Source of the DNA: Cyclina sinensis
Lineage: Eukaryota; Mollusca; Bivalvia; Venerida; Veneridae
DNA length: 64,000 bases
Assembly (NCBI GenBank): GCA_012932295.1
Contig: JAAONU010000003.1
Coordinates: 32,970,361 to 33,034,360 of the forward strand
Reading direction: 5' to 3'
The notes beneath the pieces are model-generated. The model saw nothing but the letters and a program-made list of their open reading frames with translations, ran no database searches and was not told the DNA's origin. This document shows, in pieces, positions 12,660 to 24,100 of the stretch. Position 1 is the first letter of the stretch. Each line of letters starts with the position of its first letter. The position numbers and the translations under genes were made by a program.

Positions 12660-14110
12660 ATACAAAAAGTGAAAAACGCATCAGGAAAAACCATAGCAAG
12701 AAAAGAAAACACACACACAGCTTGCCTAAACAGTCAAAATGTTCAGGCAAAGATAACATAAATTTTTTATCAATCTTAAAAAAGACACCACAAAACATTA
12801 ACGAAAATGAGGAGTAGCAGAGAAACCGCCTTGGAACGGTCAGTGGCAAAACATTTACCACTAGGAGTTTAAACTGGGTACTAGGGTGCATCAACCTCAC
12901 ACTTGCCCCAACAGATTTTCATGAGAACAAACAAGTTGTCTTGCTGAATCAACTACTACCCACCTATCAACTCGACAATGTTGCATTCAAAAGCACACTA
13001 ACATACAAAACATAAATAGCTAATGTTACCGCAGAGCGAAAATGGTTGGTACTCAACTACCTTACTGAAACCAGAGCATTAGGAGTCAAATCAGCAAGAA
13101 CACAACGACAGGGCAAAAAAAGAGACTAATTTTCTTCTTTCTTTTTCAAGATGTCCTCAGAAACCTTCATAAACTCTCAAACCACTGTCACCGTCGTACA
13201 AACAAAGAGGTATGCAAAGAAATCAACTGTAGAAGGGTTAATCACCGAGTAGGCAGATCGCTGTAGAATATCATGGAGGGAGCCTTTCTGTTAAAATTTA
13301 TAGATGGTTTTTACCAATATCGTGAAGAAATTGTTACTGCTTTTTATTTTCTTTAAGTTATAAATCAAAACTCCATAAAACAGTGGTTGAGAAAAATCTT
13401 GTTACAGTAGTAATTTTAAACTACATTTGATCTTTTCTTTACTTAGATCTGGGTATCGGCGATAGAATTTGCAAAACGTTTTTCTTAATTTGTCGTACCC
13501 CTGTTTCAAAAGTTTTTTTTGTTATGCAAATATTTTGTTCATTGAAATCTTTAACACTGCTACAAGCTCTAGAAAAGTGAACAAGCTGTAACATAATTAT
13601 ATAAACCCCATAAGACGAAGCGCGTTGGACGTCACCATCTAAAATGGATAATTAACAATATTTAAATCAAAATCACATTTTTATCGTATATTTAAATAGT
13701 AACGAAGCCATTTTCAATAGAAAGATTTAAATCAGGCAAGTTTACTTGCTTTTCTGAAGTGTTTGCTTTATAAAGCTGGGGTTCATTTGTATATATTTTA
13801 TTGACCAGAGATGGAAAATGGTTATTATCTATATTTAACAAATCATCAAGATACTTTGTGGTTTTGTTAAAGACTGTAATAATATCATCTCGATGTGCAC
13901 TAGAAAGATATAACATAAGTCTCTTTCATTGAAGTATAAAACAGATCAGCAACAAAAGGTGCACAATTAGTTCTTTCCAATGTGGATGTCCACTATCTGT
14001 TTATAAATGGAAGTTCCAAATCTAACATAAATATAGTCCAGCCTCCCAAGAGCAAACACCATTCGGTAGAAGGGAAATGTTTTTTGTAAGAAGTTGTTGT
14101 TCTCTTGAGG
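12660..14110 (-). mobile_element. Retroelement copy A, 3' half (RT palm to 3' tail)
   Basis: Read on the minus strand this is the second half of a decayed reverse transcriptase followed by about 650 bp of 3' tail. Collinear blocks across three frames: YVRFGTSIYKQIV near 14070-14030, TNCAPFVADLF near 13975, the catalytic box TKYLDDLLNIDN near 13850, DGDVQRASSYGVYI near 13640-13590, and SLKLLL..FSQPLFYG near 13430-13380. The family usually reads NCAPLVADLFL and YLDDLLNIDN here. Frameshifts and stops separate the blocks, so it is dead. The 12660-13550 part aligns with copy B at 17050-17850, which defines the family's 3' region. Confidence 0.75.
13692..13916 (-). pseudogene. Reverse transcriptase palm fragment (YLDD box)
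   Basis: A 74-codon open segment within copy A. It contains KTTKYLDDLLNIDNNHF, where the YLDD pair corresponds to the catalytic aspartates of reverse transcriptase motif C. It continues through a stretch matching the usual ..NKIYP.EL.L.KAN.S.....DL.LSI.NGFV of this metazoan family. The preceding motif (TNCAPFVADLF) lies in a different frame just upstream, so at least one frameshift separates them. No intact start or end. Confidence 0.7.
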
Positions 14111-15075
14111 GTCAACAAATCTTAAATGTTGGACTTGTCAGCTCGAAGTATTATCAGTGTTGTAATCCTATGTAACCAAATATGACGACTAGAACCACTC
14201 TGCTTTCTTTAAAATCTTAAGGTTTGATTATCTTTCGTTATATACATATTATTATATTAAAAATCTTCATCAGATTTATACTTTCTAAACCGATCATTTA
14301 AAATTGATTTTACAAAATTCCTGTTTCTGTGATGTATGACGCTGACGTACAAGTAGAGCTTATCATATCTTAATAGTTTGGAAATACAGAGTATAAATGC
14401 ATATTAACATACATAAAACCCAACAGAGCAATTATATTAATAATAGAAATTCGAGACGCTACATTGCTGTATTTCAATTTAATGAGCTATGAATTCTCAC
14501 ATTTCTATAAACTTGCACATCCGTAATAAAAATACATGTAAGTTGACAAACAAACTGCTGCATCATTTCACGCCGGTATTATAAGATTAATTCTAAAATC
14601 GCAGGGTGTTTGCTACTTTATAATTATTGACTTTATACACGCGTACATTCGCTGAAAAAAAAACCTGTTTAGTATTTTTGGGATATCCCACTCGCTGATT
14701 ATTTTCGTGTCGTTCATGGGAGGTTTTCAGGTGTCAGTGGAGAGAAACAGTACTTTCTTTGCTTGTTTGGGAGAAGTGCCGCTCGAGAATGGTGAAAATG
14801 CACAGAATTCCAACGCACACTTTATGTAACTTTTTAAAGACACAAATTTCTTTTATATATTTTGCAGCAATAGATAGCAGGACTGAACAAAAACTTACCC
14901 AAGTGCAAAACCTGCCAAAGGTAGCGCACAGCTGTTCTACTCGCATCCAGCTGTTCTACTCGCAACCGGTAAACGGGTGTGCAAAGTGGAAAATCGAAAA
15001 TGTCGTTGTAAAGAGGATGTCGTTCGTGGGCTTGACGTTGGGAGAGGTTGGATTGTATTATCTAATAGGAAAGAA
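14111..15075 (-). other. About 1 kb insert splitting retroelement copy A
   Basis: The two retroelement halves are collinear and adjacent in family coordinates: the upstream half stops near a TLWIFKTC block and the downstream half resumes at FALGRLDYIYVRFG. The 0.95-1.0 kb between them is therefore foreign. It contains no reverse transcriptase sequence. Its minus strand opens with a strong pyrimidine tract, then an exon-like segment (14899-15061). No clear target-site duplication or inverted termini were found; TGTT occurs near both joints but is too short to count. Confidence 0.5.
14899..15061 (-). CDS. Exon-like segment inside the insert
   Basis: 163 bases on the minus strand, preceded by CGCTTTCTTTCCTATTAG (strong acceptor) and followed by GTAAGT (consensus donor). 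One frame is fully open for 54 codons plus one base, reading NLSQRQAHERHPLYNDIF, DFPLCTPVYRL and RYLWQVLHLG. A 19-bp imperfect tandem duplication (14929-14947, 14948-14966) lies inside it. Because 19 is not a multiple of three the two copies are read in different frames, which argues against long coding history. Family unknown. It could be a captured gene exon or chance. Confidence 0.35.
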
Positions 15076-15084
15076 AGCGACTAG

Positions 15085-15590
15085 AACAAGTCTTGAAAAT
15101 CCATAAAGTATGATTATAAAAAGAACAATTTGTAAAAACTGCACAATGTTCATTACAAGTGATATAGATTTTATTTTTCTCTTGCAAACGTTCTGTCTTT
15201 TCCCCCCTTTTTTCAATCAGACTGGTGAGCTTGAGGAAGTGAAGTATACAATGTAGAAAAATCTTAAGTTGACAAAGAAAACGCCTGAAAATTATTTTAT
15301 TTAAGCTTTTTTAAAACGATAGACCAAAATAGATTTTTGCCAGTAGTTTCTGACACCTTTTTGCCATACCTAATAATATGTTCTTCTATGGCTGTAAGCC
15401 AAGATTTTAAGAGCACGGATAATATGGTACTTGTGCAAGAAGTAGCATTAACGATAAATCTTGTCTTATATGGGGTTTTGTGCATCTTGTTTCACTGATT
15501 TGCAATTTGTAAAGAGTGTGCAGAAACGGTATCACTCTCTGATGAAGAAGACAGTGTATAAGCATTAGTACCATATAGCTTTTTTGTTTG
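15085..15590 (-). pseudogene. Retroelement copy A, 5' half of RT
   Basis: Minus strand. The 62-codon open segment 15297-15485 reads MHKTPYKTRFIVN, then LTAIEEHIIRYGKK and TGKNLFWSI, the fingers region of the same family (usually LHKTPYK.RFI and KNLFWSI). After a stop it continues in pieces: DFSTLYTSLP (motif A region) near 15260-15230 and KIYITCNEHCAVFTN near 15165-15120. The order and spacing match one element, with the remainder at 12660-14110. Stops and frameshifts throughout. Confidence 0.75.
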
Positions 15591-17045
15591 AATATTAATA
15601 TAGTGTATAGTTACATTTTGTGACGCCTTATCAGCAGGTGCCAATACAAATCTGTTTTGAAAGTTTTGAACTCTCTTTCAAGTCAAAACGAGGTCATACA
15701 TTACTTACACTCACAAGGGGTCTTCTAAAAAGTAGATAAATATTACCGATACAAGTTTCTTTGTTTTACCAACATACTGAGCTGCATCTCCTCTGCATAT
15801 AATATAAAATATTCTAAAATATTCTAAAATATTTAAAAATGGATTTTCAGTCTATCTCTCCACTTATAAAGTTTCTTACTTAATTTTTTCACTTCTGTCG
15901 ATTTTTTTAGATATAAAAATTCAGAGAAACACGTGGTTATCTCAGGCGGTCCATGTCTGTTTCATTTGAAAATGTTTATGTAAATACAGATTAAGATCTG
16001 CTCAATTTCAAATGCTACAATAACAGTTTTAGCAGAATGTATGGGATATTTAATGAAAGACTTAGGTAATTATTTGTTTCGCGGCGTGTCTGCAATGTGA
16101 TACACACCAACCTGTCTAGATCTGTTTTTATGATTTGGTTGTGCAAAATGTTACTCGTATCTTCAGTACTTACAATACTTATTTAATAATTTGTTATATC
16201 ATACTCAAAAGGGTTACACACACTTATCATTAACTAAATGAAGTTGAAGGATTCCTCTTCAATGAAGACAATTTTGTTTCTTTTACAATTGCATAGTCAA
16301 CTCATTCCGCATTTTTATGCTCAATTAAAAAGATAAAATTTATATAATGATAAATAAGAAATGTAAATACATTTGAAATAATGATCAAACAGTAAGAACG
16401 AATATTAGTTTTAAGTTACATCGAATAAATGTTAAATAGACATAAAAATAGATCGTACATATTGTCAATATAAAATTTAATTGAAGAACGAATATTATTA
16501 ATAAGTTACAACGAATAAATGTTATATAGACATAAAATTAGATCGTACATATTGTTAATGTAAAATTTAATGCTGTATCTTGGTCGACACAAAATTGATT
16601 TCCCATGTAACTATTTAAATTTTGCTACAACAAAGTTGTTTAACGCTTATTACGAATTAGGACTGTACAAAATATAATAAAAGGTATAAGGTACAAACTG
16701 ACATCTGACAATTAAAAAAGGTATTAATAAAGTATCAGAAGAAAAGTACAAAGGATTATATCTTTGAAATCTCCCATGCGACTTAAAATCATTTTCCTGG
16801 TAAGCTTAATTCTTCTTCACAGTATCAGTAAAAACCCATTTTGATTATGACTGAAGAACACAGTTCATTATGATTTATTCAAACTGTGTTAAACACTACC
16901 ATGTTTTAAACCTTACTTTACCATAAAAGAAAACAAGAGAGAGGAAATTCTGTATTAATTTTGATTCTGAAAAAAAAAATCTTCAATTTTTACTATTTCC
17001 ATTTTTCATCTTAAAACACAAACAAAAATATACTGATATTATATA
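15591..17045. other. AT-rich, contains a two-copy 90-bp tandem duplication
   Basis: Non-coding. At 16396-16572 a segment of about 90 bp is present twice head to tail, each copy starting GAACGAATATT and ending in a TAAAATTTAAT word, with a few differences. At 15806-15835 the word AAATATTCTAA is repeated. Confidence 0.7.
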
Positions 17046-17900
17046 AAAGTGAAAAAGGCATTTCAGGAAAAACCACAGTCAGAAGACACCACAAACAATA
17101 AACGAAAATAATAACCAAAACCACCTTGGAACGGTCAGTGGAAAAAAAACATTTGCCACTGGAGTGTTAAACCAGGTTCTAGGGTGCACCAACCTCACAC
17201 TTGTTCCAATAGGTTCTCATAAGAACAAACAAGTACAGACTGACTGATGAAAACAACTCTAACCCACCCAACAACTCGAGAATGTTGCTAAAGCACAGAA
17301 ACGCATAAAACATAAAAAGCTAATGGCATTGTAGAGCGTAAATGGTAGGTATTCAATTACCTTACTGAGACCAGGGCAACTGTAGTCAAATCAGCAAGAA
17401 CACATGGCAGGAGTAAAAGAAACTGACCGAGTTTTTACGTTCTTTTCAAGATCTTCCTAGAAACCTTCATAAACTCAGAAACTCCTGTCACCGTCTTGCA
17501 AACAAAGAGGCATGCAAAGCGATCAACTATAGAAGGGTTAAAGTAGGCAGAGCGCTGTAGAATATCATTTTTCTTTTTGAATTTACATATGGTTTTCACG
17601 AATGATATGGAAACGTTTTTACTTTTATTTCTTTATTTTATACAACTCTCCATAAAACACGTGTTGAGAAATCTCTTGTCGCGGTAGTGATTTTAAACTG
17701 CATTTGTATTTTTTTACATAAATCTGGGTATCAGAGATAAAACATGCACAACTTTTTTTCTTAATTTGTAGTACCGATACCCCTGTTTGTAAAGTTTTCC
17801 TGTTATGCTTTGATTGCTTTCATTGATAGAACGGCGATTAACAATGAAAAGATAGTTCGACGGAAATTCAAAGTCATTTTCTTTTCCAAAGGTCATAGAT
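17046..17900 (-). mobile_element. Retroelement copy B, 3' fragment
   Basis: A truncated second copy of the family in copy A, same orientation, about 4.3 kb away. The minus-strand frame 17714-17896 contains NDFEFPSNY and ITGKLYKQGYRYYKLRKK, matching the family's ..KLLKQGYRYHKLRK.. block. In another frame SLKSLPRQEISQHVFYGEL follows. The 3' tail (17046-17600) aligns with 12660-13260, sharing CCTTGGAACGGTCAGTGG and CAACCTCACACTTG words at a roughly estimated 75-80% identity. The RT is truncated, with part missing between the NDFEFPSNY and KLYKQGYRY blocks. Not functional. Confidence 0.7.
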
Positions 17901-19939
17901 TTAAAAGAGTGTTTATATCTGCTAGCGTTTGTATTTGCCCTGCTTTTGAGTGTAACGAATAAATCACAGTTATTTAATTAAATGATACGCACACATTAAT
18001 TGTGTTTGCTGAATAAATATCATTTTGATTATTATGTGCAATTACTTGTTTTCACAGACAAAATTAATCTTCTAGTCCTTTAATGGGGTTGCTATAAAGT
18101 CGGCCTTTTGTTTACATATTAAATGCGAACAAGAATGTTGTAAGACTGTCAAATATTTGTGATTTGAGGTAATCATTCCCCCCATCCCTCCTAAAAAATC
18201 TGTTTTTAATCAATGTGCAAGGTTTATAAAAGTATTAAAGAATGCAGTTGTAACAAGTTTTAAGTGAACCTGTTATTTTAAAGATAATTCTTAATAATGT
18301 CTAGTATTTTCATAGTTTGTCCTATTTTAAACACATTCCCTTTTATGATGGAGGGAATCACAAATACTTAGATTAAAAGTGCAAATTTTATGGTGCGATA
18401 TCTTCAGACAACATCAAACATTTTTTCAACAATAGTAACAGTCTGTCTAATGGTAAGTTAGGCTTTATGTGAACGATGATAAATCGATTATTCAGAAATG
18501 CTGAACAAATATGAAGTACGAAAATTGATAGGCGAAAGGTTTTAAGCATTTCTTCACATCGAGAGATTGTGTTTATTATACTGCGGGAACAAATAGGAAA
18601 TTGAGGATAGCGAATTTAAAGGTAAAAAAAACACATGTTAAGTCCAGTTGTGGATGCCGTTAAGTTTTGTAAACAGGCGATCGAGACTGAATGTAAATTA
18701 CTAATTAAATAGTTAAAAGAACATTCACTGTCGTTTACCCATGTTTCAAAATTGTAACTTAAAGAAACTTATTACTCGTATCTTGAAATTCACTGTAATA
18801 CCCTTCTTAGTATATTAAAAGTGGGACAAAATGTGCAAAACGTTCAAGTAATACGTCATTTTCACCACCTTTTTTTCTTTTTTTTATTCACTGTTTATTT
18901 ACATAAGATTGTATCTGTACAATTTCAAATGCAGCGAAAATATTTGTATCTGATGTAAAGGGTGATTATATCAGTGGTGAGTGAATGAGGAATCATATCT
19001 TTAGGACTTTCAAACATACTTTTTTAGTGTATTTCAATTGCACAGTTAAAAACCAAGATTCCGGAGAACTGAGATATGATTTAATGTCAGCTTAATCATA
19101 CCAAGAGCAATGCTAACCATCTAGGTCTTGGTAATTTAAAGTCAGCTATTTTTTCACACCAGTTTACTCCCAGCTTTCACACCAGTTTACTCCCAGTGAT
19201 TGTTTACCATATCGTTGTTGTTATTTGTTTTATGGAAGACACAGTTTCACTTACTAAGATGACATTTACTGAAATAAAAGGGTTGACAAATGTGTTACAA
19301 CTCTGTTTCTAATACTCCTATTATTCAAACAACTAAATACAAACCCATATCTACAAATCTGCGGAAAATATAAACACGTTTACTAACTTGGGAGATACTT
19401 CAAGTAAAGGCAGCATGGTTACGGTTATGTGATTAGTCATGAGACCCTAAGCAGTTCTAAATTTATTACAAACATTATGGAAGTCTATATGAATTTAGCT
19501 GTTGTTAGATGAATAGTTGCAAAACGTACGTACATCCTCTTAATTCAGTATATTTTATCTCTGCAAGTGAAAATAGATTATCAAATACAGTACACTTTAG
19601 TAAAGCCTATATAATAACAAAAAATAAAGAAAATTTTACAAACAAAGATACGTGCACATTTTCTGAATCATACTTTACGATTATTTGAATATGTTTACAT
19701 AAATTCAAGCTGATTTTAAAACCAGTAATTAAGGTTACTAAGTTCAGTCATAAAATGAATACTAGTAAATGCAGGGATTTCAAATTCTCATATCCACTTG
19801 TATCAAACATTACAAGAGGATTTCGTTCTGATAAAACTTACGATACTCTTATTCTATACTAGATGATTAAGTTAGTGACAGATTGATGCCACCACATCCA
19901 TGCCATTCAACGAAAAAAAAATTAACAAATATAATGAAA
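17901..19939. other. Non-coding, nothing recognised
   Basis: AT-rich. The only structure noted is a direct duplication of TTTCACACCAGTTTACTCCC at 19151-19196. Confidence 0.55.
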
Positions 19940-20981
19940 AACAAGAGGGACATAATGGCCCTGGATCGCTCACCTGAGTACTTTGGCTGAGGGTTTACCG
20001 TTAAACAAACATCAGATGCAACATTACATTTTGTAATTGAAGATTTTCAAAGATCTCATATTTTATACAAAACAAAATCCATGGGGCAGAGGCAATTTCA
20101 AGATAATAGCTTGTGAGGAGATATCATTTGAAGCAAAATATTGATGAAAATCTAAGTTTAGCTCTGGTGACCATTTTGTTAAATGGAGCAGAACCGTTTT
20201 AGCAATTTTAATAGAGGGCTATGAAAGGAACATTTCTGTAGAATTTGGTGAAAAAATCACCTTGCTGTTGAGATGAAGATGCTGTTTTATTTTTTTTATT
20301 TTTAGCTTTAGTAGCCCTTATGTGCAATGAAGTGGAATGATTTGAGCAATTTTAGAAAAAGGTAATTTTAGTTCTGGCAGATATTTTGTTTTTGGAGTGG
20401 AACTGTTCTAGCAATTTTAATACAGGGCTATGTAAGGAACATTTCTGAGATATTTGGTGGAAAATCACCTAAACATTTAGGAGGAGATGTTGTTTATTTT
20501 TTTTTATTAGCTTTTGCAGCCCCTATGTGCAATGGAGCGGAACGGTGTGAGCAATTTCAGAAAAGGGCAATACCAGTAACATTTCTGTCAAATTTGGTTT
20601 AAAATAGCCTAGTTGTTTTGGAGGAGATGTCATTTGAAGCCAAATATTGACGAAAATCTATTTTAACTCAAGCGGCTATTTTGTTCAATGGGGCGAAAGC
20701 GTTTAAGCAAATTTACTGGAGGGCTTTGTAAGGAACATTTCTGTGGAATTTGATGGAAAATCACTTAGCCGTTTAGGCGGAGATGTTGTATGAATTTGTT
20801 TCTATTTTTAGCTTTTGCAGCCCTAATGTGCAATGGGTTTGAGCAATTTTAGAAAAGGGCAATATAAGGAACATTTCTGTAAAGTTTGGTTAAAAATAGC
20901 TTTGTGATTTAGGAGGAGATGTCATTTAAAGTAAATTGTTGACGACGAACGACGGATGCAGCATTTGCTCAGGTGAGCTAA
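19940..20981 (+). mobile_element. Non-autonomous Helitron/Helentron-like element 1
   Basis: Starts AACAAGAGGGACATAATGGC, a hairpin-forming 5' word, followed by GCTCACCTGAG. It ends GCTCAGGTGAGCTA at 20967-20980. The GCTCACCTGAG / CTCAGGTGAGC pair are exact subterminal inverted repeats. The interior contains about three diverged copies of a unit with GGAGGAGATGTCATTTGAAG, GAGCAATTTTAG and GGAACATTTCTGT. Just before the 3' end is a GACGACGAACGACGG stretch. No coding capacity. Subterminal inverted repeats, a 3' tetranucleotide-like run and tandem cores suggest a Helentron-associated element, but the assignment is inferred. Confidence 0.7.
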
Positions 20982-21590
20982 TAAAAACGAATTTGGCATT
21001 ATCTGAGCAGCTGAACTTACTGTTACTGTTTTGTTAAATAGAGCTGTGTTAATTATTTCATCAAAAGTTAGTGTTATTATTAATTCAACAAGTATTTATG
21101 CGTCGAAGGCTTAACAACTTTGACACACACACACACACTATGCATAAGCACATTTGCATAATTTCGTTTAGATGTCAAAATATTTTTCAATAAGCACTTT
21201 GAAAAATGAATAAATTGCTTGTTTAGCAAATGAATATGCTAATGAATGTCTGAAAATGCGTTGCTTTTTAGAAAGCTTGCTTTTTCATTAAATGAGAAGA
21301 ACTAGTGTCCGTAAATATCAGTCAAAAGGTTTTACTGCATCGGATTAACTGAGCTACGTGTTGTGTTGATCTCGCGTCAGTTAGAACTGTTTTAAATAAT
21401 TTCCTTATTTGGTTCATTAGTTTATTCCATCAACTAATTAAAAAAACAAGTAGATCTATTGTTTTTGTTCAAATGCAAGTTCAATCTTGAAAAGCCCACA
21501 TATTAAAAAAAAGACTACCAGAGTACGATCGCAACTAATTGAATATTTCGCGTTTACAGTAGACAATTCCAGATGATTAATTAACCGTCG
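20982..21590. other. Non-coding, short (AC)n
   Basis: AT-rich, with an (AC)n run at 21123-21138. No gene seen. Confidence 0.5.
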
Positions 21591-21753
21591 CCATTACGAA
21601 TGTCACGTGATCCGTCCGCCATTACGGCAGTTCAAAAAAGAATTCTGGTTGTCAAGGGAATATGGTCAAACTCCCGTCACTTCACTTAAAACTGGGTTTT
21701 ATTCTACATTTTCTAGATGTAACAGTTAAGTCACTTTCTGATTCAGTACCGTA
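21591..21753 (+). promoter_or_regulatory. Promoter-like segment with E-box and GCCATTACG repeats
   Basis: A CpG-containing patch in AT-rich surroundings. GCCATTACG occurs at 21591-21599 and 21618-21626, with CACGTG (E-box) between them at 21604-21609. The reverse complement CCGTAATGGC covers the candidate start codon at 21749-21758. Together with the Kozak-compatible ATG and a consensus donor downstream, this looks like a core promoter and 5' UTR. No TATA box was seen at a convincing distance. Confidence 0.4.
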
Positions 21754-21829
21754 ATGGCAGTAGAAGAGATATTTAGAGGAGGTAAAGAGTTAAACCCTAA
21801 TTTCTTGAATCGTCTTTACTACAAGAATC
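21754..21829 (+). CDS. Candidate first coding exon
   Basis: ATG at 21754 (context GTAATGG) opens 25 codons, MAVEEIFRGGKELN then PNFLNRLYYKN, and runs into the consensus donor GTAAGT at 21830, ending with one base of a split codon. Without splicing the frame would read on to 42 codons. The charged start and the donor favour a real first exon of a plus-strand gene. I do not recognise the protein and could not place the second exon. Upstream E-box and repeated GCCATTACG words support transcription start nearby. Confidence 0.4.
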
Positions 21830-22680
21830 GTAAGTTTGAATTGTGTGCATTTTACTTAGATGAAAGAGTTCAAGCAGTGTGAATAGGAAATGTAAAATCT
21901 CATGTTTCACCTCATTCTGACAAAAAAAATCCCAAACATTTCTGTCTTGAATATAGAGAATTTTTAATTTCTTTTGGATAGAGAAATAATTATTTCTGTT
22001 ACGCCTGTTTCCTCGTCATCTGCAAAAAAATGATGACATTAAAGGGGTATGGAAGGAAATTACATAAAAAAGCAAAAAAAACAACAAAAAAAAACATGAT
22101 ATTTGAATCGGTGTACCTACATTTTAGTAGGGAACAAAAAGTCTGAATAAATAAAAGGTGTCATACGCAAAAAAACAGTTACACAAGAATGAAAAAAAGA
22201 ACTGAGCTACTTTTATTAAGGAAATTGTATCTGATTTGACATGAGCTACTTTGTTATGTCTGCCAACGAAATCAAATTTTACTTTCCAACGAGCTGATTT
22301 GCACGTGCGGCAAACCTGATACACAATTGCGAATCTGTTCTCAACTGAATCGCTATCCTATCACAAGAAACCATTTACTGCATTGTAATCGTATTAATAT
22401 GCAACGTCAGCATATAATGTAAGCCTACAGGGCATTTATTTAAAGCGGCTGACTCACAGATGGGTCGACGATGCATTAAAAAGAAAATGTTAATACATAC
22501 AAAAAATCTGGCTGTAGTTGTGAAGAACATATGAAAACTAAGTTACTGTCTCATTTTTTTGTTACAGAAACATATCATGATATAAAGTTTTTCACATTTT
22601 TTCGGTAAAATATTTAACCTGTTAGTCACGGGGCAGGTACTTTGTTTATATTGTTAATTTTGGCATATTGAAAGAACATG

Positions 22681-22756
22681 CTACTGTGGCTCAGTGGTCT
22701 AGGTCGCAGTTTCTAATTTTACCGTCCTGAAGGGCATAGGGTCGAATCCTGTTAAA
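22681..22756 (+). tRNA. tRNA-like / tRNA-derived SINE head
   Basis: TGGCTCAGTGGTCTAGG resembles RNA polymerase III box A and GGGTCGAATCC, about 50 bases later, resembles box B. The acceptor stem does not close well and the anticodon arm is poor, so a tRNA pseudogene or SINE head is more likely than a working tRNA. No SINE tail was recognised. Confidence 0.4.
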
Positions 22757-23365
22757 ATCAAATTCTCTTTCTTCAGTTTTCATAAAGCATATTTTTTCCA
22801 TAGTATATTAACTTCTCTTTAATTTTAAAGAAAAACATTTTAAAGCTAAATTCTGTGAGTCAGTCACATTAACGCGTTTCCCTGCTATAATATATACATA
22901 TGTTTTATAGTCATCATTTTACCACAGTATTATAATTTTTCAAAGATCTTATTTATTGTGAAGCTAAACTAAAGGTAGCAAGTCTATTCATGTTACTTCA
23001 GTTGATGTGAAAATAAATACACTTAATCTGTTTATGTAGCCCTTCTTATGCGAAAATGATAGTCTCGTTTAAAGTATATAATTTTCAAAGACAATTCGCC
23101 CTAGGAGGTCATAAAATTAGGTTGTTTATTTCCCATTTTATGATGAGTTTTTTTCTGGAAAACGTAATAAAGGTCCTTTAGAAACAATGCTCTTTTGATC
23201 TTTGCTCTTTTCATTTTGATAATATTGTAGTGTTTTTGCATTTTATTGCATTTATATATCATCTTTTTTCTGTTTCATTTGAACCTATTTGTGCCAAATG
23301 GATCAAATCATCCTTGTCAGCATCGTCGGTGACCCCCGGTACATATTCCGTACAACTACATTATG

Positions 23366-23670
23366 TACCGTGGGATAACTGACTGCTGATTATTCGTTTT
23401 CATGAATATTTATTAGCAAAGGGATGTAACTCTTCGTCGAATGAGATGCCGCATTACAAATAGACACTCTTCAGTGTGGAGAGTAGCCATAATGACAAGT
23501 TACTTAAAATAGACGTATTTCCCAGGATTTAAACATAGGCGCGGAAGGCAAATTGTAACAAGTAATTTCACTGGCTGAGATTCCGCAAGGGAAATCTTAC
23601 GGAAACCAATGAAAGTAGGTAATGAATTATTCATGAGTACGAAATTTTACCAGCCAATTGTCCCACGGTA
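23366..23670. mobile_element. MITE with TA target duplication
   Basis: A 301-bp core (23368-23668) with terminal inverted repeats: CCGTGGGATAACTGACTG at the left and, on the other strand, CCGTGGGACAATTGGCTG at the right (15 of 18 match). TA dinucleotides lie directly outside both ends. No coding capacity. TA duplication fits Tc1/mariner-mobilised MITEs; the parent family is unknown. Confidence 0.7.
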
Positions 23671-23690
23671 GATAAATAGAGTGAAACGGA

Positions 23691-23909
23691 ATGGATCGAA
23701 CGTGGGTTTCCGACGATGCCTTGTCAGTTGGAAGAGTCCATTTTCAAAAGGGTTTCTGGTATAAATTTTCAATTTCATTCTATTTCACTGTATTCTACTT
23801 TTGCGTTTATGCAAACAATTTAGATCCTGATCTGGGTCTGCACTGTTTCCCTATGTCTTATTTTGTAGACGCCAGGAATGAATGGGTTAAACACACAGTA
23901 TGCTATTAG
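23691..23909 (+). repeat. Probable interspersed-repeat fragment
   Basis: A 72-codon open frame whose second half reads NLDPDLGLHCFPMSYFVDAR and NEWVKHTVC. Very similar strings occur in many conceptual translations from bivalve genomes and stem from a dispersed repeat. I therefore call it a repeat fragment, not a gene. That recollection is the main evidence; no termini were found. Confidence 0.3.
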
Positions 23910-24040
23910 TGTATGCTGTAAATGTTACTTTTCATTTTCACTTTCTATTCTTCATTTCAGAGTAATAAAAGAACAGTTTAGTACTAAGGGAGTCGTCACA
24001 AATATAACGTATTATTGTTTGTTGCAGACAATAACACATT

Positions 24041-24100
24041 TAGATAGATAGATGGATGGATGGATGGATGGATGGATGGATGGATGGATGGATGGATGGA
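24041..24100. repeat. (GGAT)n microsatellite
   Basis: Begins TAGATAGATAGA and becomes a pure GGAT tetranucleotide run of about 12 units. Open frames across it simply translate the repeat. Confidence 0.95.

Noticed and set aside
12478..12900. A 140-codon minus-strand frame with hydrophobic stretches
   Set aside because: Most of it lies in the 3' tail of retroelement copy A, and the hydrophobicity follows from the T-rich strand. No conserved start or family.
14759..15106. A 115-codon plus-strand frame
   Set aside because: It is antisense to the exon-like segment and the RT relic, which explain the sequence better.
12660..17900. The two direct repeats as LTRs of one retrotransposon
   Set aside because: Each copy is attached to its own reverse transcriptase C-terminus on the same side, so they are 3' parts of two separate elements. 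The interval has no gag-pol.
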